A DNA stretch of 64,000 nucleotides from Arctopsyche grandis. Its lineage: Eukaryota; Arthropoda; Insecta; Trichoptera; Hydropsychidae. The position numbers were made by a program, and so were the translations under genes. This document shows, one piece after another, positions 50,801 to 59,073 of the stretch. Below the pieces are notes generated by a model that was not told the origin of the DNA, made no database searches, and saw only the letters and a list, made by a program, of their open reading frames with translations. The stretch is taken from the NCBI RefSeq assembly GCF_051622035.1, contig NC_135359.1:20049501-20113500 (forward strand). The letters are read 5' to 3'. Positions within the stretch are counted from its first letter, which is position 1; every line of letters begins with the position of its first letter.

Positions 50801-51572
50801 ACTCCCCCACAGCGGGGAGCCAAGCACACGACGTGCCATTCTTCCCTGTGTGAGGCTGCAGCTCTACGGCCCATTGGATCTATAGTGAACATCTTTTCGT
50901 TTTGTACCATATTTTTAGGACGGGCGGCGTTTTGAACTTGGCCCGAGGACGGCAAAGACATCACCGACTGCCACAAATGACACGGATAAGGGAAACAAAT
51001 GTAATGTAGTGTGCACCGTAATGTCCTTCGAAAGTTTGCACCGTGTGATAATTGTGCAATGTAACATATTCGACCTTCGATCGGGAGCACTGCAATTAGA
51101 CGGCAGTTCGCACAATTGGAGCCGTAATTTGGAAAACGATTACTTAGCGACGAGGCGCAGTCCGCGATCGACACACGGTGCAACATTGCAACGAGAGTCA
51201 GACTAATAATAAAGTGGAGCGAGTGCATAGACGGGAACGCGCGATGGTCGCACGTGGGCGGCCAGGAGCGGCGAGTGACAGGAGCGAGGTGAACGTCTAC
51301 GTCTACGTCTCCACCTTCACCTCCATCTCCAGCATCCATCCACCTGTCCACGTCGTCGACAGGAAGTCCATTTGGGGCGCCAAGCATAGCGTCGCCCCCA
51401 AATCCGAAAGAATCCTTTGTGTTGAGCGGCGCGCGCAGCCCGGGCCGCAACAAAGGACGTCGCCGGGGGCGCACGCGGCTCGCGGCACGCCACTGGCACG
51501 CCTCAACACTGAGCACTCGACACTGGAAAGTCGACAATCGACAGTAGACACACAAAGACTCGTCTCACTCAC
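50801..51572. other. No exon recognised; intron side of the Mad/Mxd gene
   Basis: This stretch lies just downstream of the second coding exon of the minus-strand gene. It is increasingly GC-rich toward 51500. The 281-codon minus ORF at 50710-51555 and the opposite 142-codon ORF at 51178-51606 have no known domain and arise in a GC-rich, stop-poor stretch. I therefore treat it as the start of intron 2. Confidence 0.5.
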
Positions 51573-51947
51573 CTATTTTTCTCCAGCTCGTTGTGGGTCG
51601 TCCTGAAACGGCGACAAACGTCAGTTGTACAAAATGCATCGAGAAGGAGCAAATAAGAATAGGAATAGGAATAGTAGTTAGTAAGTAGTTCACCTGCTGC
51701 CGAGAGACTTTTTGTTCTTGTTCCTCTTGAAGTTGTTGTCGGGCAACGTCAGCGCTAAGGGCAGAGCCAGAGCCAGAGGCAGAGGCAGAGGCAGCGAAGA
51801 GGCGTAGCCGTGGTCGGCGTCGGAGGCGCACCTCGACGGCAGGGAGAAGGAGAGGGACGGGGGGCGACAGGGGCGGCAGGGCGGCCTCTCCCCGTCCAGC
51901 TTTTCGATGTACTCGGCGGCCCGCAGGAGCGTATTTATGTTCATCAT
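51573..51947 (-). CDS. Mxd: Mad/Mxd-family Max-partner repressor, first two coding exons (partial)
   Basis: Exons 51694-51947 and 51573-51602, joined across a 91-bp intron (CAG|GTGAAC ... TTTCAG|G). Residues 1-20, MMNINTLLRAAEYIEKLDGE, match the amphipathic Sin3-interaction helix of Mad proteins. DADHGYASSLP (43-53) matches the conserved HGYAS block. A Leu/Pro/Ala low-complexity run (53-69) precedes the basic NNFKRNKNKKS. The second exon is only 30 bases and encodes the basic region RTTHNELEKNR with both edge codons split, then GTGAGT. Mad/Mxd proteins pair with Max on CACGTG, recruit Sin3/HDAC and oppose Myc in the nucleus. The helix-loop-helix and zipper exons were not found at lower coordinates; a very long intron or location outside the window are both possible. 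Odd points: about 22 extra residues between the helix and HGYAS, and Arg instead of the usual Glu in LLEAA. The upstream open frame to 52209 is GC-rich and not Mad-like, so I start at the ATG pair. Confidence 0.87.
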
Positions 51948-52330
51948 GTTTGCGCGACGCGACTCTCGACCGAGACGACCGACGTGGCCCGCCGTCGGCC
52001 GACCACTGCCGCTGCCGCTGCCACCGCTCCTTCTCTCGCCGCGCGCCACCACCGACTCTACCCCCACCGCGCGCGCCCTCCCCCCCCCTCCCCTCCCCTC
52101 CCCCGCGCCTCACGTGACGGCCACGCTCGCCACTCGCCACCAAAACAAACGCACACGCGCGCACTCTCCGTACATGTAGATTTGCACGGGCGCACTCACA
52201 CACCCGCACACCCGCACTATCGCCGGTGCGAGCGTTGCGCTCCTCGATCGTCCCACTGCTCCAGCTGAAACTTCTTTTCGAAACTAGCTCTTTCTGTCGC
52301 CCGCTCGCTCCCCGCTGAAAATTTTGTCAC
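51948..52330 (-). promoter_or_regulatory. GC-rich promoter / 5' UTR region of the Mxd gene with an E-box
   Basis: About 380 bases of CpG-rich DNA directly upstream of the Mad/Mxd start codon, returning abruptly to AT-rich DNA near 52320. It contains C/T-rich runs (52078-52110) and a perfect CACGTG at 52111-52116, 164 bases before the start. CACGTG is the site bound by Myc/Max and Mad/Max dimers, so self- or Myc-dependent control is possible. No TATA box was picked out, so the transcription start is not known. Confidence 0.55.
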
Positions 52331-52620
52331 AATGTTAAAGTTAATTCTACGCCGAATAAATCAATATATTAGAAAATATTATATGCTCACCTAATATTTT
52401 GAAGTCATAAAAAATTCATTAATTTGTTTAGAAAATACGATTTCATTTATTTCGTCGTCGCTGTTTCCCAACGTGGGGCGGGCGGTCAATTTGAATGTTT
52501 TGAGGCCAATGAAAAAATCAAACATATTTTTTGACGAAATTTGAAAAAAAATCTATTCATTCTGAACGAAATACTAGCATTTCTTCTCATAGCTAAATCT
52601 GAAAAAAATCATATTATAGG
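52331..52620. other. No feature recognised
   Basis: AT-rich sequence between the GC-rich promoter region and the hAT nest. No repeat match within the window was noticed. Confidence 0.4.
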
Positions 52621-52672
52621 CAGGGCCGCCGAGAGGAATCCCGGCCACTGGAAAATTAATTTCATACATTAT

Positions 52673-53301
52673 CAGTGATGGCGAACCTATTATGACTCGC
52701 GGATCAGCCACTGACCCAAGAAGGTTTTTGAATGACGCGTGAAAATTAAAAAAATCACTAATAACGTTGAAAGGGAAGTGTACTGGTCTTGACATTTTAA
52801 AGAATTTAATCATACATTTAAAGAAATGGTTATCAACTTACAGAAAATTGTTTCTGTAACAACGGTGCTCCCAATATAGTGGGTAAACCCAATATATTGG
52901 TTTTATTCAGCAGCTCAAGCAAACTATTAGACATTCTCTGATTGAATTTCATTGTATAATACATCAACAAGTTCTATGTGCAAAGCAAGGTTTAAAAACA
53001 TTTTCCGATGTAATGCCAGTTGTAATAAAAGTCATCAACTTCATAAATGCAAGAGGTCTTGACCTTCATTTTTTGCTATTTACTTGTAAAATTATAGTAA
53101 AATAAAAAGAAAACGTAAAACTTTTTAGAGGATCAACTGTTTAACTTTTCTGTTAAGAAATCTTTGGATTTCCAAATTTACTAGTAATCTTTATACCCCC
53201 CTTTCAAATGACTTCACTGACTTTAGTGACCCACGGACTGGTTCTAAAAAAAATAATTAACGAAATTTGACCCTATTTCTAAAAAAGGTTGGCCATCCCT
53301 G
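52673..53301 (+). mobile_element. Nested hAT element with CAGTGATGGCGAACC ends
   Basis: The ends CAGTGATGGCGAACC at 52673 and GGTTGGCCATCCCTG at 53301 form imperfect inverted repeats. They resemble the CAGNGGTGGCCAA ends of Charlie/SPIN-type hAT elements. It lies inside the MITE at 52621, so it inserted later. The interior retains a piece of transposase. Confidence 0.75.
52947..53087 (+). pseudogene. hAT transposase fragment (ZBED/FAM200-like)
   Basis: The plus strand reads FHCIIHQQVLCAKQGL, then VMPVVIKVINFINARGLD. The HCIIHQQxLCAK...VxxxVKxVNFIxxRGL pattern is the well-known core segment of Charlie-type hAT transposases. Only about 47 codons are continuous; flanking codons hold stops. A fossil piece, not a gene. 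Confidence 0.8.
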
Positions 53302-53960
53302 ACAAACCAAAAACAAAACTTTGATATATTTTTAATACGCGAAAAATTTATCAGAACTATTAGAAAAATACATATATGTTAAATGCTATTTTTTGAAATA
53401 TTCGAATAAGAAAGTATGATGTAACAGGTACGATTTCACAGACACAAATAATGCGTGGATCGAAAAATAATGAAAATTTAGCATCAAAGAAATATATATA
53501 TTTTTATGTAGAATAATATAAAATATCAATATCGATCAGTCGAATGTCCCAACAAGGGGCCCTTCAAGTAATTTAACCCCAGTTTACTGGAACTTTAGCC
53601 CCAGATTATAGGGGAAGATTTGCTACAACCGGTTAGTGTGTTCAGTGTGTTTTCGCCAAGCCTGACGAAATGAGGGCACCAGCCAATGCTTACATACATA
53701 TAACCAGGGCCCAGCTCCCAAAAAAGCCCAAAATTCAAATAATGGCGAATTTTTATGCAATTACTAATAATTAATAAGAAAAAAAAACAACTTGCACTAA
53801 TTGAAAACGTCAATAAAATTGTCTTATGTATGTATGTGTAATGAAAAATAAAACTTAGTGGGTCCACAGTTACAATATTACACCAGGGCCTGTATTTTCT
53901 CTTGGCAACTCTGCTGTTAGTAATGCAATAGAATAGACAAGATATGTAGAAGTAAGAATA

Positions 53961-54095
53961 ATGTAGAAACGTAACTTGAAAAGTTAAGAACAAGAAAATT
54001 CCCAACACAGATGGATGAATCAACTACATATGTACATATATTTATATAAGAAACAGTGAAGCTGTATTGATGGCTCATGCAAAATTATCATAAAA
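53961..54095 (+). pseudogene. hAT transposase fragment, copy 1
   Basis: The DNA blocks ATGTAGAAACGTAACTT, GTTAAGAACAAGAAAATTCC and CACAGATGGATGAATCAACT are near-copies of the hAT-coding segment at 56539-56661, but here the frame is broken by indels. It directly precedes the Helitron-like element. Confidence 0.6.
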
Positions 54096-54335
54096 GTTCC
54101 GGAATAAGTGAGAAAAAAATGCCACTGAGCAATAATACAATATATCTAATCTATAATTTGGAAAGAGACTTTGTATGTATGTAAATATGTAAATATCCTT
54201 GGTCGTCGTCGTCTTCGTCGTCCGTAGATCGGTGACGTCATCGAACACGTGATTCGATTTTTTTTTTTCGATCCATGGGCGCCGATTTGTTTTTTTCGTT
54301 TCAATGGATTCACCCCCGCGGGGGCGCAAGGCGAG

Positions 54336-55650
54336 TAGCTTCATGGGGCCCCGCCAGGGGCGCCACAAGGGGCGCAGCCCCGAAGGGGGCCCGGGGGGCG
54401 CAGCCCCGTGGGGCCCCAGCCTCATGGGGCGCAGCCCCATGGGGCTCAAAAGGGGGCGCCACAAGGGGCGCAGCCCCGTGGGGCCCCGAAGGGGGCCCGG
54501 GAGGCCCAGCCTCATGGGGCGCAGCCCCATGGGGCTCAAAAGGGGGCGCCACAAGGGGCACAGCCCCGTGGGGCCCCAGCCTCATGGGGCGCAGCCCCAT
54601 GGGGCTCAAAAGGGGGCGCCAACAGGGGCACAGCCCCGTGGGGCCCCGAAGGGGGCCCGGGGGGCCGAGCCTCATGGGGCGCAGCCCCATGGGGCTCAAA
54701 AGGGGGCGCCACAAGGGGCGCAGCCCCGTGGGGCCCCGAAGGGGGCCCGGGGGGCCCAGCCTCATGGGGCGCAGCCCCATGAGGCTCAAAAGGGGGCGCC
54801 ACAAGGGGCGCAGCCCCGTGGGGCCCCGAAGGGGGCCCGGGGGGCCCAGCCTCATGGGGCGCAGCCCCATGGGGCTCAAAAGGGGGCGCCACAAGGGGCG
54901 CAGCCCCGTGGGGCCCCGAAGGGGCCCCGGGGGGCCCAGCCTCATGGGGCGCAGCCCCATGGGGCTCAAAAGGGGGTGCCACAAGGGGCGCAGCCCCGTG
55001 AAGCCCCGAAGGGGGCGCGGGGGGCCCAGCCTCATGGGGCGCAGCCCCATGGGGCTCAAAAGGGGGCGCCACAAGGGGCGCAGCCCCGTGGGGCCCAGCC
55101 TCATGGGGCGCAGCCCCATGAGGCTCAAAAGGGGGCGCCACAAGGGGCGCAGCCCCGTGGGGCCCCGAAGGGGGCCCAGGGGGCCCAGCCTCATGGGGCG
55201 CAGCCCCATGGGGCTCAAAAGGGGGCGCCACAAGGGGCGCAGCCCCGTGGGGCCCCGAAAGGGGCCCGGGGGGCCCAGCCTCATGGGGCGCAGCCCCATG
55301 GGGCTCAAAAGGGGGCGCCACAAGGGGCGCAGCCCCGTGGGGCCCCGAAGGGGGCCCGGGGGGCCCAGCCTCATGGGGCGCAGCCCCATGGGGCTCAAAA
55401 GGGGGCGCCACAAGGGGCGCAGCCCCGTGGGGCCCCGAAGGGGGCCCGGGGGGCCCAGCCTCATGGGGCGCAGCCCCATGGGGCTCAAAAGGGGGCGCCA
55501 CAAGGGGCGCAGCCCCGTGGGGCCCCGAAGGGGGCCCGGGGGGCCCAGCCTCATGGGGCGCAGCCCCATGGGGCTCAAAAGGGGGCGCCACAAGGGGCGC
55601 AGCCCCGTGGGGCCCCGAAGGGGGCCCGGGGGGCCCAGCCTCATGGGGCG
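54336..55650. repeat. GC-rich 90-bp tandem array, about 14 units
   Basis: The unit includes CATGGGGCGCAGCCCCATGG, then GCTCAAAAGGGGGCGCCACA, then AGGGGCGCAGCCCCGTGGGG, then CCCCGAAGGGGGCCCGGGGG. Counting the GGGGCTCAAAAG landmark (or its GAGGCTC variant) gives 14 units from about 54431 to 55571, most exactly 90 bases apart; two are about 70 bases. Units are nearly identical, so the array is young or homogenised. Because 90 is a multiple of 3 and stops are absent, long ORFs (about 350-460 codons) run on both strands in several frames. They read as 30-residue Gly/Pro/Arg-rich repeats with no known domain, and I do not call them genes. Confidence 0.95.
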
Positions 55651-56070
55651 CAAGCCCTAATAGGCATTAACTAAGGGGGGCGAAGCCCTAGACGGCAATT
55701 AATCATGGAGGCGCGGAGGGGCGAAGCCCTAAAAGGCAACTGATCATGGGGGCGAAGCCTTAGACGGCATTTAATCATGGGGGCGCGGAGGGGCGAAGCC
55801 CTAAAAGGCATTAACTAAGGGGGGCGAAGCCCTAAACGGCAATTTATCTTGGGGGCGCGGGGGGCGAAGCCCTAAAAGGCATTAACTAAGGGGGGCGAAG
55901 CCCTAGACGGCATTTAATCATGGGGGTGCGGAGGGGCGAAGCCCTAAAAGGCATTAACTAAGGGGGGCGAAGCCCTAAACGGCAATTGCTCATGGGGCGT
56001 GGAGGGGCGAAGCCCTAGAAGGCAAAGGCTCAGGGGGGCGCCGAGGGCGAAGCCCTAGAAGGCAAAAAAA
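55651..56070. repeat. Second tandem array, GGGGCGAAGCCCTA units
   Basis: Eleven occurrences of CGAAGCC in GGGGCGAAGCCCTAAAAGGC or GGGGCGAAGCCCTAGACGGC context, alternating with ATTAACTAAGG or AATTAATCATGG spacers. The period is about 27-43 bases and forms a rough dimer near 70. CGAAGCC is also the core of the element's own 3' end (GAGCGAAGCCGGG). Confidence 0.9.
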
Positions 56071-56260
56071 AATTTTGATTTTTTTTTTTGATTTTTTAAA
56101 AAAAATTTTTTTAATTTTTTTTTAATTTTTTTTTTATTTTTTTTTTAATTTTTTTTTTTGATTTTTTTTTTTATTTTTTTTTTATTTTTTTTTTATTTTT
56201 TTTTTTAATTTTTAAATTTTTTTTTAATTTTTTTTTTTTTTTAATTAAATTAGCTTAGTC
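56066..56260. repeat. T-rich low-complexity block
   Basis: Runs of 7-14 T separated by AA or single bases, between the second array and the 3' end of the Helitron-like element. The other copies have a shorter AT-rich stretch in the same place. Confidence 0.9.
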
Positions 56261-56314
56261 ATGTTTAAGCGGTTTATATTATAAACACTGAGCGAAGCCG
56301 GGTAATACAGCTAG

Positions 56315-56530
56315 TAATATATAATTTCGAAAGAGACTTTGTAAGTTTGTATCTTTGGTTGGGAACTTCATAAAAAAAACGAAGTTTCTATGACCACAAT
56401 TGGTTGAATATTATATTTTTTTCGATTCAAATAAATTTAATAAAAAAACAAATTAATATTTACTATTAGATTCGCCATGTTTAAGCTGTTTATATTACAA
56501 ATATTGAGCGAAGCCGGATAAAAAAACTAG
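56315..56530 (+). mobile_element. Helitron-like element, short copy in tandem (copy 3)
   Basis: Directly follows the CTAG of copy 2. It starts TAATATATAATTTCGAAAGA, then GACTTTGTAAG, and ends GAGCGAAGCCGGATAAAAAA then ACTAG|T. It shares TTTACTATTAGATT, CATGTTTAAGC and GTTTATATTACAAATA near the 3' end with copy 1. It lacks any GC-rich core (216 bp). Confidence 0.65.
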
Positions 56531-56538
56531 TAATAAAT

Positions 56539-56661
56539 AAAATAGCTAAGGATGTAGAAACACAACTTATCAAAGAGTTGAGAACAGGAAAATTCTCAAT
56601 ACAGATGAATGAATCAACTTGAATGATTGAAGATTCATTGATGACTTATGCAAGATACATA
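56539..56661 (+). pseudogene. hAT transposase fragment, copy 2
   Basis: The plus strand reads KIAKDVETQLIKELRTGKFS, then IQMNEST, stop, then IEDSLMTYARYI in the next part. The ...LIxEI+xSxxFSLQLDEST...LMVYVRYI pattern belongs to FAM200/ZBED-type hAT transposases, just upstream of the segment found at 52947. It directly follows the tandem Helitron-like copies. Confidence 0.7.
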
Positions 56662-57319
56662 TACTGACATAAAAACTCTTTGCAGCAAACATCAAGCACA
56701 AGGATCACACTAGTTTGTATATTATTTTGTTATTGAGTTGGTCATATGCATATGTTACAATCCAAGTTTTCACTCCGATTCGTTCTTGAACATAATAATT
56801 TGTTCATATACGAACTATTCGTTTTAAAGCTATGTATTTTCAAATAGACTCACAATGTTATGGGATACTTTTGGCTATCAAAACGCCAAGTATTTAAAAG
56901 GGAAATCCTATGGAAACTGCATTACAACGTCGTTATAAATCCCATTTCCGCTAATATTAAAAATATTGCAACTCAGGGTAAGCATACATATGTATGTACA
57001 TACATAGAGGATAGAATATACGATTAAAAATACTTATGGCTAATATTTTGTGCATGAATAAACTAGTTCGTTTGTCAATTTGTTCTGTTGAGTGCACTAA
57101 AACTGAGCAAATTAGTTAGAGAATGAAAAAAATATTATGTTGATGAACAAACGAAATGTACATTTGGACTATAACATATACACATATGTGTAAATATATT
57201 TTATTTGGTTAAATTTTAACTTTTCTTTGCACTTTTGCGATTAATGTATGTGATTGTAAAAATTCAAAATCGTAATGAAATAAATTATAATTTTATTGAA
57301 TCTATACAGTTAAAATGAA
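56662..57319. other. Intergenic; 3' flank of DALRD3
   Basis: AT-rich with CATACATATGTATGTACATA at about 56984. The right end holds the DALRD3 3' UTR and polyadenylation signal. No other gene was seen. Confidence 0.5.
57292..57297 (-). terminator. AATAAA polyadenylation signal of DALRD3
   Basis: Minus-strand AATAAA (TTTATT on plus), 23 bases after the stop codon at 57320-57322. It is the first canonical signal downstream of the coding end. Confidence 0.65.
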
Positions 57320-59073
57320 TCACATTTCAGAAAGAAGTTTCATATCTAACACTGTTAAACCATGATGTAAAATTTTCTGAATTATCATCAACAAATGAAT
57401 TCTAGCATAAATTTTTGGAATCAAATGATCTCTCGGTTTCTAAAACAAATAAAATGGATTTCTATTGAATTAAAATTTAAAAAAATAAAAATTATCTTAA
57501 TACGAGCGTATATACTCTTACCAGTAACACCCGTACTTTTCTATAATACATGCTGAATCTTACAACAAATGAACTTAAAAATGAACACAATTGATGAGGC
57601 AATATAGTACATCTGTTGGGTTTAATATCGATGCATTTTCGTAACATTGAATTATACGTGAAAATATAATTAAACAGCATGAACCATTCGTCCTACGAAT
57701 AAAGAAAAAAAATGACCTTCATGGCAAAAATTTGTATTTGAAACATAAATATATAATAAATGTAAATACCTCATCGTCTAATAGCTCAAAATCTACATCT
57801 TTGATATCAGGGAGTTCAGGATAAACACCCTTGGTTATATTTTCTCTAAATGTGTTTATTATGCTGGAAAGTCTTGCACAGTTATATAAAATAAACGAAG
57901 CTCCTGTTAAAAGGAAAAGCAATTTAATTGTGCAATGGAAAATGAATGTAATTTAAGTAGCATAAATATTGGGGGTATAGAAAAATAGCTATATTAGCTA
58001 AGTTCACTTTTCTTAGTTTTAATAGTATAGCATATTGGTTGTCATTTCACCAAAATCAAATTGCATCATTGGTAAAATTGGGTTCACAAATTATCTCTAC
58101 CCAGTATATAAATAAATACCTTTACTGCAACCAGATCCATCATTAGACATTCCTATTAAAACCGAATGGGTAGGTTTTATTTGTAACAAATCAAACTTGG
58201 CTGAAGCTTCCCCTAGTGTAGTCAAAGATTCATTCCAAATTTCTTCATCCGTTATGTAAATTCTACATTTATGTTGAGCCTTTAGTTTCATGTCTAGGGT
58301 TCTTTTCCTAAGCATAATGTACAGAATGAATAATAATTAATTATTAATTAATTTCAAGCGAATATTTCACAAAACACAAATTTCAATACTGACTCTAAAT
58401 ACTGTTCAGTGGTGACTACACATTCTTTAATACCACTTTTCTCGTTGAGGACCGGAGCGCAAACAACTTGTATTGCTTCTTGAGTTTTATGAGATTTTGT
58501 TGTAAAATGTATATTTAGCACATCTTTATCATCAGTAACAGATGATATACTATATCCAGCTAAAACGGCAAGTTTTTCAGAAACTTTTCCAATCAATTCC
58601 AATCTGAAATGTGTGATGTCGCTACTGACACCATCATCTACAGAAAATCTAACCTTATGTTGATGCTCACTGCAACTTAGTTCCGTATCAAATTTCATAT
58701 CTACGAGACACGCTCTCATACATGAAATTCTGTCTAAGAATATGTGTAATCTATCGCCAACAACCACACACTTTTTGATATTGAGGGGCCATTTGCGACT
58801 ATTTTCCATGATTCTTTTACATCCATCTTCCAACAAAACTGAATCCACACTTTGAGATGTAATATTGAAAATGGTACAATCTAGCGAACATTCAATGTCG
58901 GGCGGCCAAACCACGTGTTTCAACCAAGCGTTGATTTTCCACGGAAAACTGAATTCACCATGTCGTTCGAATTTGTCGTTATGACGCTTTATCAAGGCAC
59001 CATTATGAACTGCATTTTCTTTATTCGTTAAATAACTATAAAGTTTGTTGACAAACCCGTCCACCGCGGCCAT
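57320..59073 (-). CDS. Dalrd3: DALR anticodon-binding domain-containing protein 3 (DALRD3), five exons
   Basis: Exons 58394-59073, 58120-58307, 57770-57903, 57522-57692 and 57320-57439 give 1293 bases, 430 residues plus TGA. All introns are GT-AG and short (about 77-216 bp). The DALR domain, the all-helical tRNA anticodon-binding fold of arginyl-tRNA synthetases, occupies roughly residues 290-430: GASFILYNCARL across the exon 2/3 join, DDEDEWFMLFNYI across 3/4, LPHQLCSFLSS, FSMYYRKVRVLL and, in the last exon, KPRDHLIPKIYARIHLL. No ArgRS catalytic HIGH/KMSKS motifs are visible. In human, DALRD3 binds tRNA-Arg species and brings the METTL2 methyltransferase for 3-methylcytosine formation in the anticodon loop, so a cytosolic tRNA-modification role is expected. 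The start ATG at 59073 has an in-frame TGA shortly upstream. The human protein (about 540 residues) is longer at the N-terminus. Divergent from DNAJC25. Confidence 0.92.

Larger units (their letters stand above)
52621..53600. mobile_element. hAT-type MITE (second copy of the 9873 family) split by another hAT
   Basis: Starts CAGGGCCGCCGAGAGGAATC exactly like 9873. After about 50 bases it is interrupted. From about 53302 the rest of the 9873 sequence resumes (TATCAGAACTATTAG..., GTACGATTTCACA, GCGTGGATCGAAAAATAAT, AATATCAATATCGATCAGTC) up to about 53600. The right terminal GGCGGCCCTG is missing, so the element is truncated there. Confidence 0.8.
54145..56314 (+). mobile_element. Helitron-like element carrying a GC-rich tandem array (copy 2)
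   Basis: Starts A|TCTAATCTATAATTTGG followed by AGAGACTTTGTATGTATGTA and ends GAGCGAAGCCGGGTAATACA then GCTAG|T, matching the 433-bp copy at 16618 at both ends. Both copies share the lead-in to the GC-rich part: CGATTTTTTTTT, then GGGCGCCGATTTG / AGGCGCCGATTCG. This copy is 2170 bp because its GC core has expanded into a 90-bp tandem array, a second ~35/70-bp array and a T-rich block. No Rep/helicase gene is present. Class assignment rests on the terminal pattern. Confidence 0.65.

Noticed and set aside
50710-51555. 281-codon ORF as the next Mxd exon
   Set aside because: Does not encode bHLH-zipper residues and begins beyond a clear GTGAGT donor; treated as intron.
51690-52067. Extended Mad/Mxd N-terminus starting at 52067
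   Set aside because: The extra 40 residues are low-complexity Arg/Gly/Ser. The Mad similarity starts exactly at the ATG pair at 51947.
51565-52209. 214-codon minus-strand ORF covering the Mxd promoter
   Set aside because: It is in another frame from the Mad-like exon, is an Arg/Gly-rich by-product of CpG-rich DNA, and matches nothing.
54336-55650. CRISPR-like array
   Set aside because: Units are contiguous 90-bp copies with no variable spacers, no cas-like genes, and a eukaryotic context.
54275-55674. Long ORFs of 350-460 codons on both strands in the GC-rich array
   Set aside because: All arise from a stop-free 90-bp tandem unit; they exist in several frames of both strands at once, have no domain, and lie in a non-autonomous transposon.
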